This document shows positions 15,983-24,456 of a DNA stretch of 35,630 nucleotides, piece by piece. This DNA is from Comamonadaceae bacterium (GTDB lineage: Bacteria > Pseudomonadota > Gammaproteobacteria > Burkholderiales > Burkholderiaceae_C), in NCBI GenBank assembly GCA_027483085.1, contig JAIXVK010000140.1, forward strand, positions 1 through 35,630, written 5' to 3'. The notes beneath the pieces are model-generated. The model was not told the DNA's origin. It ran no database searches and was given only the letters and a program-made list of their open reading frames with translations. The position numbers were made by a program, and so were the translations under genes. How positions within the stretch are numbered: the stretch's first letter is position 1; every line of letters starts with the position of its first letter.

Positions 15983-16032
15983 CGCACCAAACGGTGTGCG
16001 AGAGATCTCTTCTGATAGTCTCAAAAAGAGAC
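15983..16032. promoter_or_regulatory. Dyad symmetries upstream of the sigma-54 promoter: activator-site candidates
   Basis: Three symmetric elements lie 45-95 bases upstream of the -24 element, a usual distance for enhancer-like sites of sigma-54 activators: CGCACC-AAAC-GGTGTG (15983-15998, one mismatch), AGAGATCTCT (16001-16010, perfect) and GTCTC-AAAAA-GAGAC (16018-16032, perfect). Which of them binds the AcoR-type protein cannot be told from one sequence. Confidence 0.45.
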
Positions 16033-16192
16033 AGGCGGTAGCGTAATGAGACTGCGAGAATTCTGCCAACATCAGGCCGAGGCAGAGTTACATCGTCAAC
16101 TAGCGTGAAGAAGCGAAATAGCTTGGATGGTCAGCAACGGTACGCAAGTCACACGTCCCCGAGGGTGACGGAAATAAGAGGGATTTACCCGA

Positions 16193-16221
16193 TTGACACC
16201 GCTTGGCTTCGGATGTCTCAT
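16193..16221 (+). promoter_or_regulatory. Sigma-70-type promoter candidate for the AcoR-type regulator gene
   Basis: TTGACA (16193-16198) is a perfect -35 hexamer. After 17 bases comes TCTCAT (16216-16221), a weak -10. A start near 16229 would leave ATG 16254 as the first usable codon, which supports that start over the in-frame codon at 16203. Confidence 0.4.
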
Positions 16222-16253
16222 GTCGATCGCATTACACCTGCCCGTCACAAATC

Positions 16254-18167
16254 ATGAGCGTGTCTCCGCATCTATCCCACCCCCACTACCAGCCCCAGTC
16301 CATATGGAGTGCCCGAAAAGCCTTCTTCGAGCAGGGCGTCGCACCGGTGGGCTTGGTCAATGATGCTGTTGTGCGTTCATGGCGCCGCTGTAGTGACAGC
16401 GGCCACGCAGTGAGCGAAACGGTGGCTTTCGAGCCCGTCGAGCGAGCACACATATCACGCCTACTACAGAGCCATCAGGAACTCCTTGAGGCTGCACAGC
16501 CTGAACTCGCGGACTTGGCTGCTTCGGTTGGTGATGCTGGTTACGCAGTGCTGCTAACAGACCGGAAAGGCAGCGTGCTCGCGGTAGATGGAGCCATCGC
16601 ACAGCGCAGCGCACCACTTCGACTCGCTTTCCGGCCGGGGGTAGACCTTTCGGAAGCGGCAATCGGCACTACCGCGATGTCCGTGGCGGTTCAGGAATTG
16701 CAGCCGGTTCGTGTGCTCGGAGCCGAACATTTTTTCACCGACACACAAATCTTCCATTGCAGCGCGGCACCGGTTTTTGATGCGCATGGAAATGTCATTG
16801 CAGCTGTCGACGTCAGTCGCGATATGCCCGGCATGGTCGATAGCACACTATGGCTTGCGGCGCGCTGTGCTCAACGCATCGAACGCAGGCTGTTCCGTAC
16901 CTTGCGTGCGAGCGTGCATGTCGAAATCGACGCCGGCAGCGGTTTCGGCAGCGGAGCGGCCGGAAGCGGCGCATGGCTGGCTTTCGGGGACTCGGGGGAA
17001 CTGATGGCCGCGAACCGTGCTGCACGCAGTCTGATCGGTTTGCCTGCAGGTGGACTGGAGCTGCACTTCGATCAGCTATTCGTGGAACGCTTCGGACCCT
17101 GGATGTCGACGCTGCGTCGCAGCGATTCGGGAGCATCAATGCGCCTTCAGGACGGCGTCCGGCTGCTCGCCATGCCGCTGGACGCGCGTGGCACGGCACG
17201 GACAGGCATGTTGCCCGCACGTTCCGTCCCCGCGACAAAACCGTCATTGCAGGCGGCGCCTTCATCGGCGCCTGAGTTCGGCGATGCCCGTCTTACGCGC
17301 GAATTCGACCGGGCACTGCGTGCGGTCGCCGCTGGCTTGTCGCTCCTAGTCACTGGCGAAACCGGCACGGGCAAGGAGGTTACCGCGCGCGCACTGCATG
17401 CATCCGGGGCGCGTGCAAGTGGTCCGTTTGTAGCCTTGAACTGCGCAGCCTTACCTGGTGAGCTATTGACAAGCGAACTGTTTGGGTACGTTGAGGGAGC
17501 ATTCACTGGAGCACGGCGCGGTGGTGCCCCGGGAAAGATTGAGGCGGCGCACGGTGGCACACTTTTCCTCGACGAAATTGGTGATATGCCTCTGTCACTC
17601 CAGGTGTCCTTGTTGCGCGTTCTCGATGGTAAGGAAGTCGTACGATTGGGCTGTCATACCCCGCGCCCGGTAGATGTGAGCCTCGTCTGCGCAACCCACC
17701 GAGACCTCACTGCGCTAGTGCAACAAGGCCTCTTTCGCGAAGATTTGATGTATCGCCTGTGCGGCCACACGTTGCACCTACTGCCACTACGTGAGCGACG
17801 CGATTTCGACACGATACTCAATGCGTTGCTCAAGCGGTTCGGTGGTGATGAGGAGCTCATCAGTGCGGAATTGCGTGCGAGCTTAAAAGCACTCCCATGG
17901 CGCGGCAACCTTCGCCAGCTGGCCAATGCTGTCCAGCGCGCTGTGGCACTCGCGGACCTCGGCACTCCTTTCACGCTCGATGATTTCGGTGCCCTTGAAA
18001 CTAAGACTTCGTCTGATGTGATCAAGCCTGACACGGGTCTGATGCACGCCGTTGCCGTCCAAGCCATCGACTCTGCGCTGCAACGCTGCGGCGGAAACGT
18101 GACCCAAGCGGCGCGATTACTGGGCATGGGCCGCGCCACCCTTTACCGCAAGCTTAAACAGCGCTGA
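16254..18167 (+). CDS. AcoR-type sigma-54-dependent transcriptional activator
   Basis: 637 residues from ATG 16254. The N-terminal half is a sensor: an AcoR-like entry (VVRSWRRCSDSGH, about 40-52), a GAF domain (about 95-185, ending SAAPVFDAHGNVIAAVDVS) and a short PAS-like stretch (WLAFGDSGELMAANRAARSL). The AAA+ domain has Walker A GETGTGKE (368-375), the sigma-54-contacting loop GAFTGA (415-420), and Walker B GGTLFLDEIGD (434-444). The C-terminal Fis-type helix-turn-helix is GGNVTQAARLLGMGRATLYRKLK. There is no receiver domain, so it should respond to a small ligand, not phosphorylation. It is divergent from the aldehyde dehydrogenase, whose promoter is sigma-54-type; related regulators (AcoR, MimR) respond to acetoin, alcohols or aldehydes. 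No clear Shine-Dalgarno precedes the start. Confidence 0.92.
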   Translation: MSVSPHLSHPHYQPQSIWSARKAFFEQGVAPVGLVNDAVVRSWRRCSDSGHAVSETVAFEPVERAHISRLLQSHQELLEAAQPELADLAASVGDAGYAVLLTDRKGSVLAVDGAIAQRSAPLRLAFRPGVDLSEAAIGTTAMSVAVQELQPVRVLGAEHFFTDTQIFHCSAAPVFDAHGNVIAAVDVSRDMPGMVDSTLWLAARCAQRIERRLFRTLRASVHVEIDAGSGFGSGAAGSGAWLAFGDSGELMAANRAARSLIGLPAGGLELHFDQLFVERFGPWMSTLRRSDSGASMRLQDGVRLLAMPLDARGTARTGMLPARSVPATKPSLQAAPSSAPEFGDARLTREFDRALRAVAAGLSLLVTGETGTGKEVTARALHASGARASGPFVALNCAALPGELLTSELFGYVEGAFTGARRGGAPGKIEAAHGGTLFLDEIGDMPLSLQVSLLRVLDGKEVVRLGCHTPRPVDVSLVCATHRDLTALVQQGLFREDLMYRLCGHTLHLLPLRERRDFDTILNALLKRFGGDEELISAELRASLKALPWRGNLRQLANAVQRAVALADLGTPFTLDDFGALETKTSSDVIKPDTGLMHAVAVQAIDSALQRCGGNVTQAARLLGMGRATLYRKLKQR

Positions 18168-18459
18168 ATAGGTATGTGAAATGGGACGGGTACTTATTTT
18201 TCAAGCCTGCTCAGGGCGAAGTCACAGGAATTTGCTCCATCGAGCACCTTCCGCGTAAAGGTTACTCCGAGCACTCATTTTGACAAGTGATTCTCAAACA
18301 GGCGTGCTGAATGAGACCCGGGGACCCAATCAACAGCCTTAGAGTGACGAAGATCATCCACCAACAATGGTGCTTAAGCGAGTACCTGAATACCAGACAG
18401 GTACAACTTAGATTTGGTGAGCCATTGCAGCGGCCAGCCATTTTGGCCGGCCGAATGAA
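18168..18459. other. Intergenic stretch between convergent regulator and pcaF; two hairpins, no gene
   Basis: No convincing coding frame. Two inverted repeats are visible: GTACCTG (18382-18388) pairs with CAGGTAC (18398-18404) over a 9-base loop, and GGCCAGCC (18432-18439) pairs with GGCCGGCC (18445-18452) over 5 bases with one G-T mismatch. The second lies just downstream of the pcaF stop and may end that operon, but no T-run follows on either strand, so neither is a clear intrinsic terminator. Confidence 0.4.
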
Positions 18460-19662
18460 TCACACACGCTCCAACACAACGGCAATGCCCTGCCCGACGC
18501 CAATACACATCGTGCAGAGCGCGTAGCGACCACCAGAGGCGTGCAGCTGATTCACTGCGGTGGTGGCGAGGCGTGCTCCACTTGCACCAAGAGGATGGCC
18601 CAGAGCAATGGCGCCACCCCAAGCATTCACTCGGGGATCGTCATCTCGCAAACCCAGCATCCTCATGACGGCAAGACCTTGCGCAGCAAAGGCCTCATTG
18701 AGCTCAATAACATCCATTTGATCCATGGTCAGGCCCGTTAGCGCGAGCACCCTCCGGGTTGCAGGTGCGGGCCCCATGCCCATCACGCGCGGTGCGACAC
18801 CGGCAGTTGCCATACCTACAATTCGGGCACGCGGAGTGAACCCGTTGGCCTTTGCGGCAGCATCACTGGCCAATAGCAAGGCGCACGCGCCATCGTTGAC
18901 GCCACTGGCGTTTCCAGCGGTAACAGAGCCCTGAGGGCGGACAACTGGCTTGAGCCTTGCAAGCGCCTCAAGGGTAGTTTCGCGGGGATGCTCGTCAGTA
19001 TCGACCACCAACGGTTCCCCCTTCTTTTGGGCGACGGTAACCGGAGTGATCTCTGCAGACAAGTAACCCGCTCGCTGTGCTGCAATAGCCTTACGTTGGC
19101 TCGCAAGGGCCATCACATCCTGGTCAGCGCGGCTGATGCCGTAGTCAAGGGCCACGTTTTCCGCAGTTTCGGGCATCGCATCCACACCGTACTGTTGTTT
19201 CATCAATTCATTGACGAACCGCCATCCGATTGTGGTGTCGTAAATCGCATTACCCCTGCTAAAAGCTGCTTCTGCCTTTGGCATGACGAAGGGCGCCCTG
19301 CTCATGCTCTCCACGCCACCAGCAATCATGAGTTCAGCCTCGCCAGACTTGATTGCACGTGCGGCGGTTCCTAATGCATCGAGACCAGAACCACAAAGCC
19401 GATTCACCGTAGAGCCCGGAACTTCAATCGGTAAGCCCGCGAGCAAACTGGACATGCGAGCCACATTGCGGTTGTCCTCACCGGCTTGGTTGGCGCATCC
19501 GTAGATGACATCGCTGATGGAGCTCCAATCCACATTCGGATTTCTAGCCATCAGTGCTTTTAACGGAACTGCGCCAAGGTCATCAGCCCGTACGCTACTG
19601 AGGGAGCCGCCGTAGCGACCAAAGGGCGTGCGAATGGCATCGCAGATAAAGGCTTGTTGCAT
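18460..19662 (-). CDS. pcaF: 3-oxoadipyl-CoA thiolase
   Basis: 400 residues, the usual length. It cleaves 3-oxoadipyl-CoA with CoA to succinyl-CoA and acetyl-CoA, the last step of the beta-ketoadipate pathway. Thiolase features: the acylated Cys in [19 protein letters not shown] (about 84-102), [13 protein letters not shown] (about 115-127), the His motif [20 protein letters not shown] (about 348-367; shown in part), and the C-terminal catalytic Cys in [13 protein letters not shown]. The segment [22 protein letters not shown] is typical of PcaF/PaaJ and not of acetoacetyl-CoA thiolases. PaaJ of phenylacetate degradation is the nearest alternative; the pcaIJ neighbours favour pcaF. It follows pcaJ by 25 bases on the same strand. 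Confidence 0.93.
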   Translation of the reverse strand: MQQAFICDAIRTPFGRYGGSLSSVRADDLGAVPLKALMARNPNVDWSSISDVIYGCANQAGEDNRNVARMSSLLAGLPIEVPGSTVNRLCGSGLDALGTAARAIKSGEAELMIAGGVESMSRAPFVMPKAEAAFSRGNAIYDTTIGWRFVNELMKQQYGVDAMPETAENVALDYGISRADQDVMALASQRKAIAAQRAGYLSAEITPVTVAQKKGEPLVVDTDEHPRETTLEALARLKPVVRPQGSVTAGNASGVNDGACALLLASDAAAKANGFTPRARIVGMATAGVAPRVMGMGPAPATRRVLALTGLTMDQMDVIELNEAFAAQGLAVMRMLGLRDDDPRVNAWGGAIALGHPLGASGARLATTAVNQLHASGGRYALCTMCIGVGQGIAVVLERV

Positions 19663-19687
19663 AAGTGCTTTCTACTAAATACGGGAA

Positions 19688-20335
19688 TCAAATACCGACG
19701 GGCAGTCCTAAGATCTGTTCGAGCTCCGAATGTGCGAGGCCGTCCACCTTGTCGACCAACTTCAGTCCCTCAGGTGTGCAGTCCAAGGTCGCCAGATCTG
19801 CATAAATGCGCTTGACACAGGCAATACCCGTGAGTGGATAGGTACATGTCGGCACAACTTTGCTTTGTCCTGACTTCGTCAGCAAATCCATCATGACCCA
19901 GGTTTGTTTGGCGCCAATTGCAAGGTCCATGGCACCTCCCACCGCAGGGATAGCACCTTCTTCACCCGTGCTCCAGTTGGCTAGGTCTCCCGTTGAAGAC
20001 ACCTGAAAAGCACCAAGCACACAGATGTCCAAGTGTCCTCCACGCATCATGGCGAAACTGTCAGCATGGTGGAAATAAGCACCTCCCTTGAGCAGGGTCA
20101 CGGGTTGCTTCCCGGCATTGATCAGGTCGTAGTCCTCTTCCCCTGCCTTGGGCGCGGGTCCCATACCCAGTATTCCGTTTTCACTGTGGAGAATGACTTC
20201 CATGTCTTTCGGAATATGGTTTGCAACCAGCGTGGGCATCCCGATACCAAGATTGACTGTCGCCCCATCAAAAATGTCTCGTGCCACGCGCGCGGCCAAC
20301 TCGTCTTTGCTGCGTTTTTTGTAGTTCATGGTCAT
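19688..20335 (-). CDS. pcaJ: 3-oxoadipate CoA-transferase, beta subunit
   Basis: 215 residues. With PcaI it transfers CoA from succinyl-CoA to 3-oxoadipate. The catalytic glutamate lies in the SENG motif (VILHSENGILGMGP, about 47-60). VNLGIGMPTLVANHI, NAGKQPVTLLKGGAYF and GGHLDICVLGAFQVS are conserved elements of class I CoA-transferase beta subunits. Its ATG overlaps the pcaI stop by four bases (ATGA), so the two subunits are translationally coupled; an ATG six bases further in (20329) is an alternative. ScoB/CtfB-type acetoacetate or short-chain transferases are the alternative family call; the pcaF neighbour supports 3-oxoadipate. Confidence 0.92.
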   Translation of the reverse strand: MTMNYKKRSKDELAARVARDIFDGATVNLGIGMPTLVANHIPKDMEVILHSENGILGMGPAPKAGEEDYDLINAGKQPVTLLKGGAYFHHADSFAMMRGGHLDICVLGAFQVSSTGDLANWSTGEEGAIPAVGGAMDLAIGAKQTWVMMDLLTKSGQSKVVPTCTYPLTGIACVKRIYADLATLDCTPEGLKLVDKVDGLAHSELEQILGLPVGI

Positions 20336-21048
20336 GCTGCCTTTTTGAAGCCGCCGGCCTGAGTTGCCACACGGTCTATTCTTACGATGCTCTGCACAAA
20401 GATTCCAGGCGTAATGATGGACTCGGGGTCTAGGCTGCCCAAGTCCACGATTTCATGGACAGTTGCAATCGTTTTGCGCGCGGCCATGGCCATCACCGGG
20501 CCAAAATTACGAGCGGCTTTTCGATAAGTCAGATTGCCCCAACGGTCTCCCGTCTCGGCCTTGATCAATGCAAAATCCGCATGAATAGGCATCTCCAGCA
20601 CGTAGTGCTTGCCGTCGATTTCCCGGGTTTCGCGTGCTGTTCCATCCGGGTTTTTCGCCAGATCTGTGCCATACCCAGTTGGAGAAAAGAAAGCGCCTAT
20701 TCCTGCACCAGCAGCGCGAATTCGCTCCGCCAAGTTACCTTGGGGCACTAACTCCAACTCTAGTTTTTTGCTTCGGTACAGGGCATCAAACACGTGACTG
20801 TCTGCCTGACGGGGAAAGCTGCAGATGATTTTTCGAACCCTGCCGGCGCTGAGCAAAGCAGCCAGACCAGTATCGCCATTGCCTGCGTTGTTGTTGACCA
20901 AGGTCAGGTTCTTTGCGCCCTGCTCTATCAGCCCATCAATCAACTCTATGGGAATACCGGCTGTGCCAAAGCCGCCAATCATCACCGTTGAGCCGTCTTT
21001 CACATCAATCAATGCGTCCGCAACTGACAACGCAATCTTGTTAATCAT
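20332..21048 (-). CDS. pcaI: 3-oxoadipate CoA-transferase, alpha subunit
   Basis: 238 residues from ATG 21048, chosen for GAGG upstream and for family length; the frame upstream has no family content. The Gly-rich VMIGGFGTAGIPIELIDGL (about 22-40), LTLVNNNAGNGD, VRKIICSFPRQADSHVF and the C-terminal ITPGIFVQSIVRI are typical alpha-subunit elements. The protein forms a heteromer with PcaJ in the cytosol. It is the first gene of the pcaIJF operon and is divergent from an IclR-type regulator; a 15-base motif repeated in between resembles PcaR boxes. Confidence 0.93.
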   Translation of the reverse strand: MINKIALSVADALIDVKDGSTVMIGGFGTAGIPIELIDGLIEQGAKNLTLVNNNAGNGDTGLAALLSAGRVRKIICSFPRQADSHVFDALYRSKKLELELVPQGNLAERIRAAGAGIGAFFSPTGYGTDLAKNPDGTARETREIDGKHYVLEMPIHADFALIKAETGDRWGNLTYRKAARNFGPVMAMAARKTIATVHEIVDLGSLDPESIITPGIFVQSIVRIDRVATQAGGFKKAA

Positions 21049-21086
21049 GGAAATACCTCTGGAAGGACAAAAAAGCGAATTCAACT

Positions 21087-21120
21087 GTTCGTAGTATGAA
21101 CAATTGTTCGCGATTAGAAT
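21087..21120. promoter_or_regulatory. PcaR/IclR-type operator candidates between pcaI and the IclR gene
   Basis: Two 15-base units lie in the 119-base divergent region: GTTCGTAGTATGAAC (21087-21101), itself a GTTC-N7-GAAC dyad, and GTTCGCGATTAGAAT (21106-21120). Both begin like the Pseudomonas PcaR box (GTTCGATAATCGCAC). GAAC-AATT-GTTC (21098-21109) forms a further perfect dyad across the junction. The IclR protein probably binds here to control pcaIJF and itself. Confidence 0.6.
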
Positions 21121-21167
21121 TCTAAAAGGGTTTTTACAATGTGGCAACACCGACTCGCAAAGCGCTA

Positions 21168-21974
21168 ATGACCAAATCACCCACTGATGACGCCTCCCTC
21201 CCACAAGAACCCGGAGACAACTACGTGCAATCTTTTGCCCGTGGACTTGAGGTGATCCGTTCATTCAGCGCTGAGTCCCCGCGACAAACGCTTACTGAAG
21301 TCGCTGAGCGAACCGGGTTGACGCGCGCCGGTGCCAGGCGCCGCTTCTCTACTTTGCACACGTTGGGTTATGTGAGGCACGATGGACGCTTGTTTCAGCT
21401 CTCACCGCGGATCCTTGATCTCGGCTTTGCCTATCTCTCCTCGCTGCCTTTTTGGAACCTCGCTGAACCTGCCATGGAAAAGCTGGTGGCAGATGTGAAA
21501 GAGTCCTGCTGCGCTGCGGTTCTCGATGGCACGGACATCGTGTATGTACTCCGAGTGCCAACACAGAAAATCATGAGCATCAACTTGGGTGTTGGATCGA
21601 GGCTTCCTGCTTATTGCACATCCATGGGTCGGATGCTGCTTGCCGGACTACCTGAAGATGAGTTACGGACGAGATTAATCCAGTCAAAACCGATGGCGCG
21701 CACCCCGAAAACCAAGGTGAGTGTTGAGGATCTCATGGACTGCATTGCGCAGATTCGGCAGCAAGGCTGGTCGCAGGTCGACCAAGAGCTGGAAGAAGGC
21801 TTGATTTCAATGGCCGCTCCCATCCGCGATCGCAACGGGACCATATTGGCCGCCTTGAACATCAGCGGGCAAGTCAACCGAACTAGTGCCTCTGTAATGC
21901 AGGAGACGATGCTCGAACCTCTCTTGGCGGCAGCGTCTAGTGTTTCAAAGATGTTAGGCCGACAGCATTTTTAA
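21168..21974 (+). CDS. IclR-family regulator, PcaR/PcaU/PobR subgroup
   Basis: 268 residues from ATG 21168; GTG 21141 in frame is an alternative, and neither has a strong Shine-Dalgarno. The N-terminal winged HTH reads SFARGLEVIRSFS, TLTEVAERTGLTRAGARRRF and TLGYVRHDGRLFQLSPRIL (about 22-85). The C-terminal ligand domain has the signature VGSRLPAYCTSMGRMLLA and a closing DQELEEGLISMAAPIRD. The RLFQLSPRILDLGFAYLSS piece and the long C-terminal helix (VMQETMLEPLLAAA) place it with regulators of protocatechuate and beta-ketoadipate genes. The ligand is probably 3-oxoadipate or a related dicarboxylate. It is divergent from pcaI. Confidence 0.9.
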   Translation: MTKSPTDDASLPQEPGDNYVQSFARGLEVIRSFSAESPRQTLTEVAERTGLTRAGARRRFSTLHTLGYVRHDGRLFQLSPRILDLGFAYLSSLPFWNLAEPAMEKLVADVKESCCAAVLDGTDIVYVLRVPTQKIMSINLGVGSRLPAYCTSMGRMLLAGLPEDELRTRLIQSKPMARTPKTKVSVEDLMDCIAQIRQQGWSQVDQELEEGLISMAAPIRDRNGTILAALNISGQVNRTSASVMQETMLEPLLAAASSVSKMLGRQHF

Positions 21975-22005
21975 TTGCCTTGGAGTTCAATGCGAGACAA
22001 GGCAA
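21975..22005. terminator. Stem-loop between convergent IclR and LysR genes
   Basis: TTGCCTTG (21975-21982) and CAAGGCAA (21998-22005) form a perfect 8-base stem with a 15-base loop in the 55-base gap between the two convergent stops. A bidirectional terminator is likely from position. The T-run expected of an intrinsic terminator is poor on both sides, so confidence is moderate. Confidence 0.45.
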
Positions 22006-22029
22006 CAAATCATCCGTGGAGTCTGCACT

Positions 22030-23034
22030 TTAATCAGACTGTTTCTTTTTTGAGCTCGATCTCGGTCGAGGTTTCTCATCAACACGAGCAACCAAAGCCT
22101 CTTTGCTGAGCGATGAGGGGAAGGCATTAGTCTCCATGTCAAGCCATGGAGGATTCTGGGCATACATTTCAACGATCAGCTCTTTGATTGCGGCGATATA
22201 CCAAGAATCGTCGTTCAATCGATGACTCAAGATGATGGGGGAAGTAGCCCGTTCATCCTCAATGACTCTGTATACCAAATCTGTCCTTGCTCGAGCCGCA
22301 GCGGGGACGATGCAGACTCCCATTTCTGATGCGACCAAGCCAAGTGCTGCTTGCAACTCTCGAACCTCGTGTACTTCACTGAGTTGAATATCCTGGTCAT
22401 GGATGAGACTCAACACATGGTCCGCATAGCTGGGACGCGGTTCTTTCGGAAACACGATGAGACGTTGACCCGCCAACTCCTTGAGCAAGATCCGCGCGTT
22501 GGTGCTTGCCAGCGGTGAACTTGGAGGCAATGCCACTACCAGTCGCTCCTCTCGCAACACCACTCTGGAGACAGAGGCGTCTCGTGTCCGGATACGTCCG
22601 AAGCCAATATCAATTCGTCCGGATTTCAGTTCCGAAATTTGATGCACTGAACTCAGGTCTACGAGGTTCACGTCAGTGTCGGGATATCGCTTGCGAAACA
22701 TACGGATCAACATGGGAAGCCCGCCGTACAGTGTCGAAGCAACGTACGCAATAGAGACGGATTGCCGCTGATTCCGCCCTACTTGTCGGGCCCCGGTTTT
22801 CATTTGCTCAACCCTGTGCAGCACCTGTAACGACTGCTCATAGAACGCCCGCCCCGCCTCGGTCAATCGCAAGGGCCGACTGTCGCGCTGTATCAAGAGC
22901 ACACCAAGCTCTTCCTCCAATAGCTGTATCTGGCGGCTAAGGGGCGGCTGCGCAATGTGCATTTGCTCAGCTGCGCGAGTGAAGTTTTTAGTCGTAGCTA
23001 CAGCCACGAAATAGCGTAATTGACGTAAGTCCAT
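22030..23034 (-). CDS. catR: LysR-type regulator, CatR/BenM/CatM type
   Basis: 334 residues from ATG 23034 (MDLRQLRYFVAVA), the start that fits the family; an upstream in-frame start at 23052 has no support. The HTH (FTRAAEQMHIAQPPLSRQIQ, about 19-38) is followed by the conserved LEEELGVLLIQR. The effector domain has VSIAYVASTLYGGLPMLI and GFGRIRTRDASVSRVVL, as in muconate/benzoate-responsive regulators. The C-terminus ends with a basic tail (KPRPRSSSKKKQSD), longer than usual. It is divergent from catB; ATAC-N7-GTAT-like sites lie between. It probably activates catB and perhaps ben genes with cis,cis-muconate as inducer. It is the only LysR gene in the window, and no AraC-type BenR is present. 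Confidence 0.85.
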   Translation of the reverse strand: MDLRQLRYFVAVATTKNFTRAAEQMHIAQPPLSRQIQLLEEELGVLLIQRDSRPLRLTEAGRAFYEQSLQVLHRVEQMKTGARQVGRNQRQSVSIAYVASTLYGGLPMLIRMFRKRYPDTDVNLVDLSSVHQISELKSGRIDIGFGRIRTRDASVSRVVLREERLVVALPPSSPLASTNARILLKELAGQRLIVFPKEPRPSYADHVLSLIHDQDIQLSEVHEVRELQAALGLVASEMGVCIVPAAARARTDLVYRVIEDERATSPIILSHRLNDDSWYIAAIKELIVEMYAQNPPWLDMETNAFPSSLSKEALVARVDEKPRPRSSSKKKQSD

Positions 23035-23045
23035 TAGGGTAAACC

Positions 23046-23120
23046 ATACCAATCAAGGATGGGCGATCTGTAAGTCATTGATATTTAAAACAAAACATCA
23101 TAACTATATGAAATAGGTAT
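23046..23120. promoter_or_regulatory. BenM/CatM-like binding sites between catR and catB
   Basis: ATAC-CAATCAA-GGAT (23046-23060) and ATAT-GAAATAG-GTAT (23106-23120) each differ by one base from the ATAC-N7-GTAT consensus described for Acinetobacter BenM and CatM. They lie 60 bases apart, the first next to the catR start codon and the second about 100 bases upstream of the catB start used here. This arrangement suits autorepression and catB activation. Confidence 0.55.
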
Positions 23121-23219
23121 GGAGCAAGACTAATTCGGTGTTGGATTGAAAACGCGTAGCGCATTTCAATACCACCCATGCAACACACACCACTACCTCT
23201 TTCACACGCAACGTTGGGA

Positions 23220-24380
23220 ATGGCAGGCGGAACCATCACGATTGAATCGGTGGAGACCCTGTTGGTTGACTTGCCAACCATTCGCCCCCACAAATTGTCG
23301 ATGGCCACCATGAATGGCCAAACCCTCATGCTTGTCCGCGTTCGGTGCAGCGATGGAACTACAGGCATTGGAGAGGGAACAACTATCGGCGGACTGGCCT
23401 ATGGCAGTGAATCCCCCGAAGGTATGAAGCTGGCAATAGATACCTACTTCACTCCACAGATGGTGGGCAAGGATGCCAACCGTGTGTCTGCATTGATGGC
23501 ACAACTCAACAGCACTATCCGTGAAAACCGATTTGCCAAATGTGCCGTTGAAACCGCACTGTTTGACGCTTTGGGCCACCGGGTCGGATTGCCAGTTTCA
23601 GAACTTTTGGGTGGACGACAGCACGACCGTTTACCGGTTGCATGGACCTTGGCATCAGGTGATACCGAGCGAGACATCAATGAAGCCCAACAAATGTTGG
23701 AATTGCGACGGCATTGCATATTCAAGCTGAAGATCGGTCGCAAGTCAGTCCGTGAGGACGTCGCGCATGTTGCAGCCATCAAGAAGGCTTTGGGTGACTC
23801 AGCCTCAGTCCGGGTGGATGTGAACATGGCGTGGACCGAGCTGCAAGCGCATTACGGATTAGCAGGTCTGGTGGATGCCGGCTGCGAATTGGTAGAACAA
23901 CCGGTCGCCCATATCGAAGCGATGGCGCGACTCACAGGTAAGTACCCGATCGCCATCATGGCGGACGAATCACTGGTCGGACCCGCCTCAGCATTCAGCA
24001 TTGCAAAGCTCGCAGGTGCAGATGTTTTCGCAATCAAAACCGAACAATCCGGCGGACTTCAAGCGGCACAGCAAGTTGCAGGTATTGCAGAGGCCGCAAA
24101 CATCGCTCTTTATGGCGGAACGATGTTGGAAGGCGCTGTCGGCTCGATTGCCTCAGCCCATGTCTTTTCGACATTCCGCGAACTGCGATGGGGCACTGAA
24201 TTGTTCGGCCCCCTGCTCCTCACAGAAGAAATTCTGACCAAGCCCCTGGAGTACCGGGACTTCCACCTTGAGGTTCCATCCAGTCCAGGTCTAGGTATCA
24301 GCTTGGACGAAGAGCGATTGGAGTTCTTCCGTCGTGACAAGGTCCGAAAGCTCAACACCCCAAAGGTGTCCACCCACTGA
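23220..24380 (+). CDS. catB: Muconate cycloisomerase
   Basis: 386 residues from ATG 23220; ATG 23178 would add 14 residues. Neither has a good Shine-Dalgarno; I preferred 23220 because the N-terminus then aligns with family members (about 370-375 residues). It converts cis,cis-muconate to muconolactone with Mn2+. DLPTIRPHKLSM and TTIGGLAYGSESPEG are MLE hallmarks. The catalytic residues of this enolase-superfamily branch are present: the K-x-K pair in IFKLKIGRK, metal ligands Asp in VRVDVNMAW, Glu in LVEQP and Asp in MADES, and the second base Lys in FAIKTEQSGG. YGGTMLEGAVG and LRWGTELFGPLLL complete the barrel. It is followed after 76 bases by catA. Chloromuconate cycloisomerase is unlikely, as its usual partners are absent. 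Confidence 0.93.
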   Translation: MAGGTITIESVETLLVDLPTIRPHKLSMATMNGQTLMLVRVRCSDGTTGIGEGTTIGGLAYGSESPEGMKLAIDTYFTPQMVGKDANRVSALMAQLNSTIRENRFAKCAVETALFDALGHRVGLPVSELLGGRQHDRLPVAWTLASGDTERDINEAQQMLELRRHCIFKLKIGRKSVREDVAHVAAIKKALGDSASVRVDVNMAWTELQAHYGLAGLVDAGCELVEQPVAHIEAMARLTGKYPIAIMADESLVGPASAFSIAKLAGADVFAIKTEQSGGLQAAQQVAGIAEAANIALYGGTMLEGAVGSIASAHVFSTFRELRWGTELFGPLLLTEEILTKPLEYRDFHLEVPSSPGLGISLDEERLEFFRRDKVRKLNTPKVSTH

Positions 24381-24456
24381 TTTTCCCAAGGGGTGACAGG
24401 TAAATCCAAGACCCCAATTTTCCCAAGTAGCAATCCATCCATACAAGGAGACAACC

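Noticed and set aside
18432-18452. Intrinsic terminator for pcaF.
   Set aside because: The stem is stable but contains a mismatch and is not followed by a T-run on the minus strand; reported only as a hairpin.
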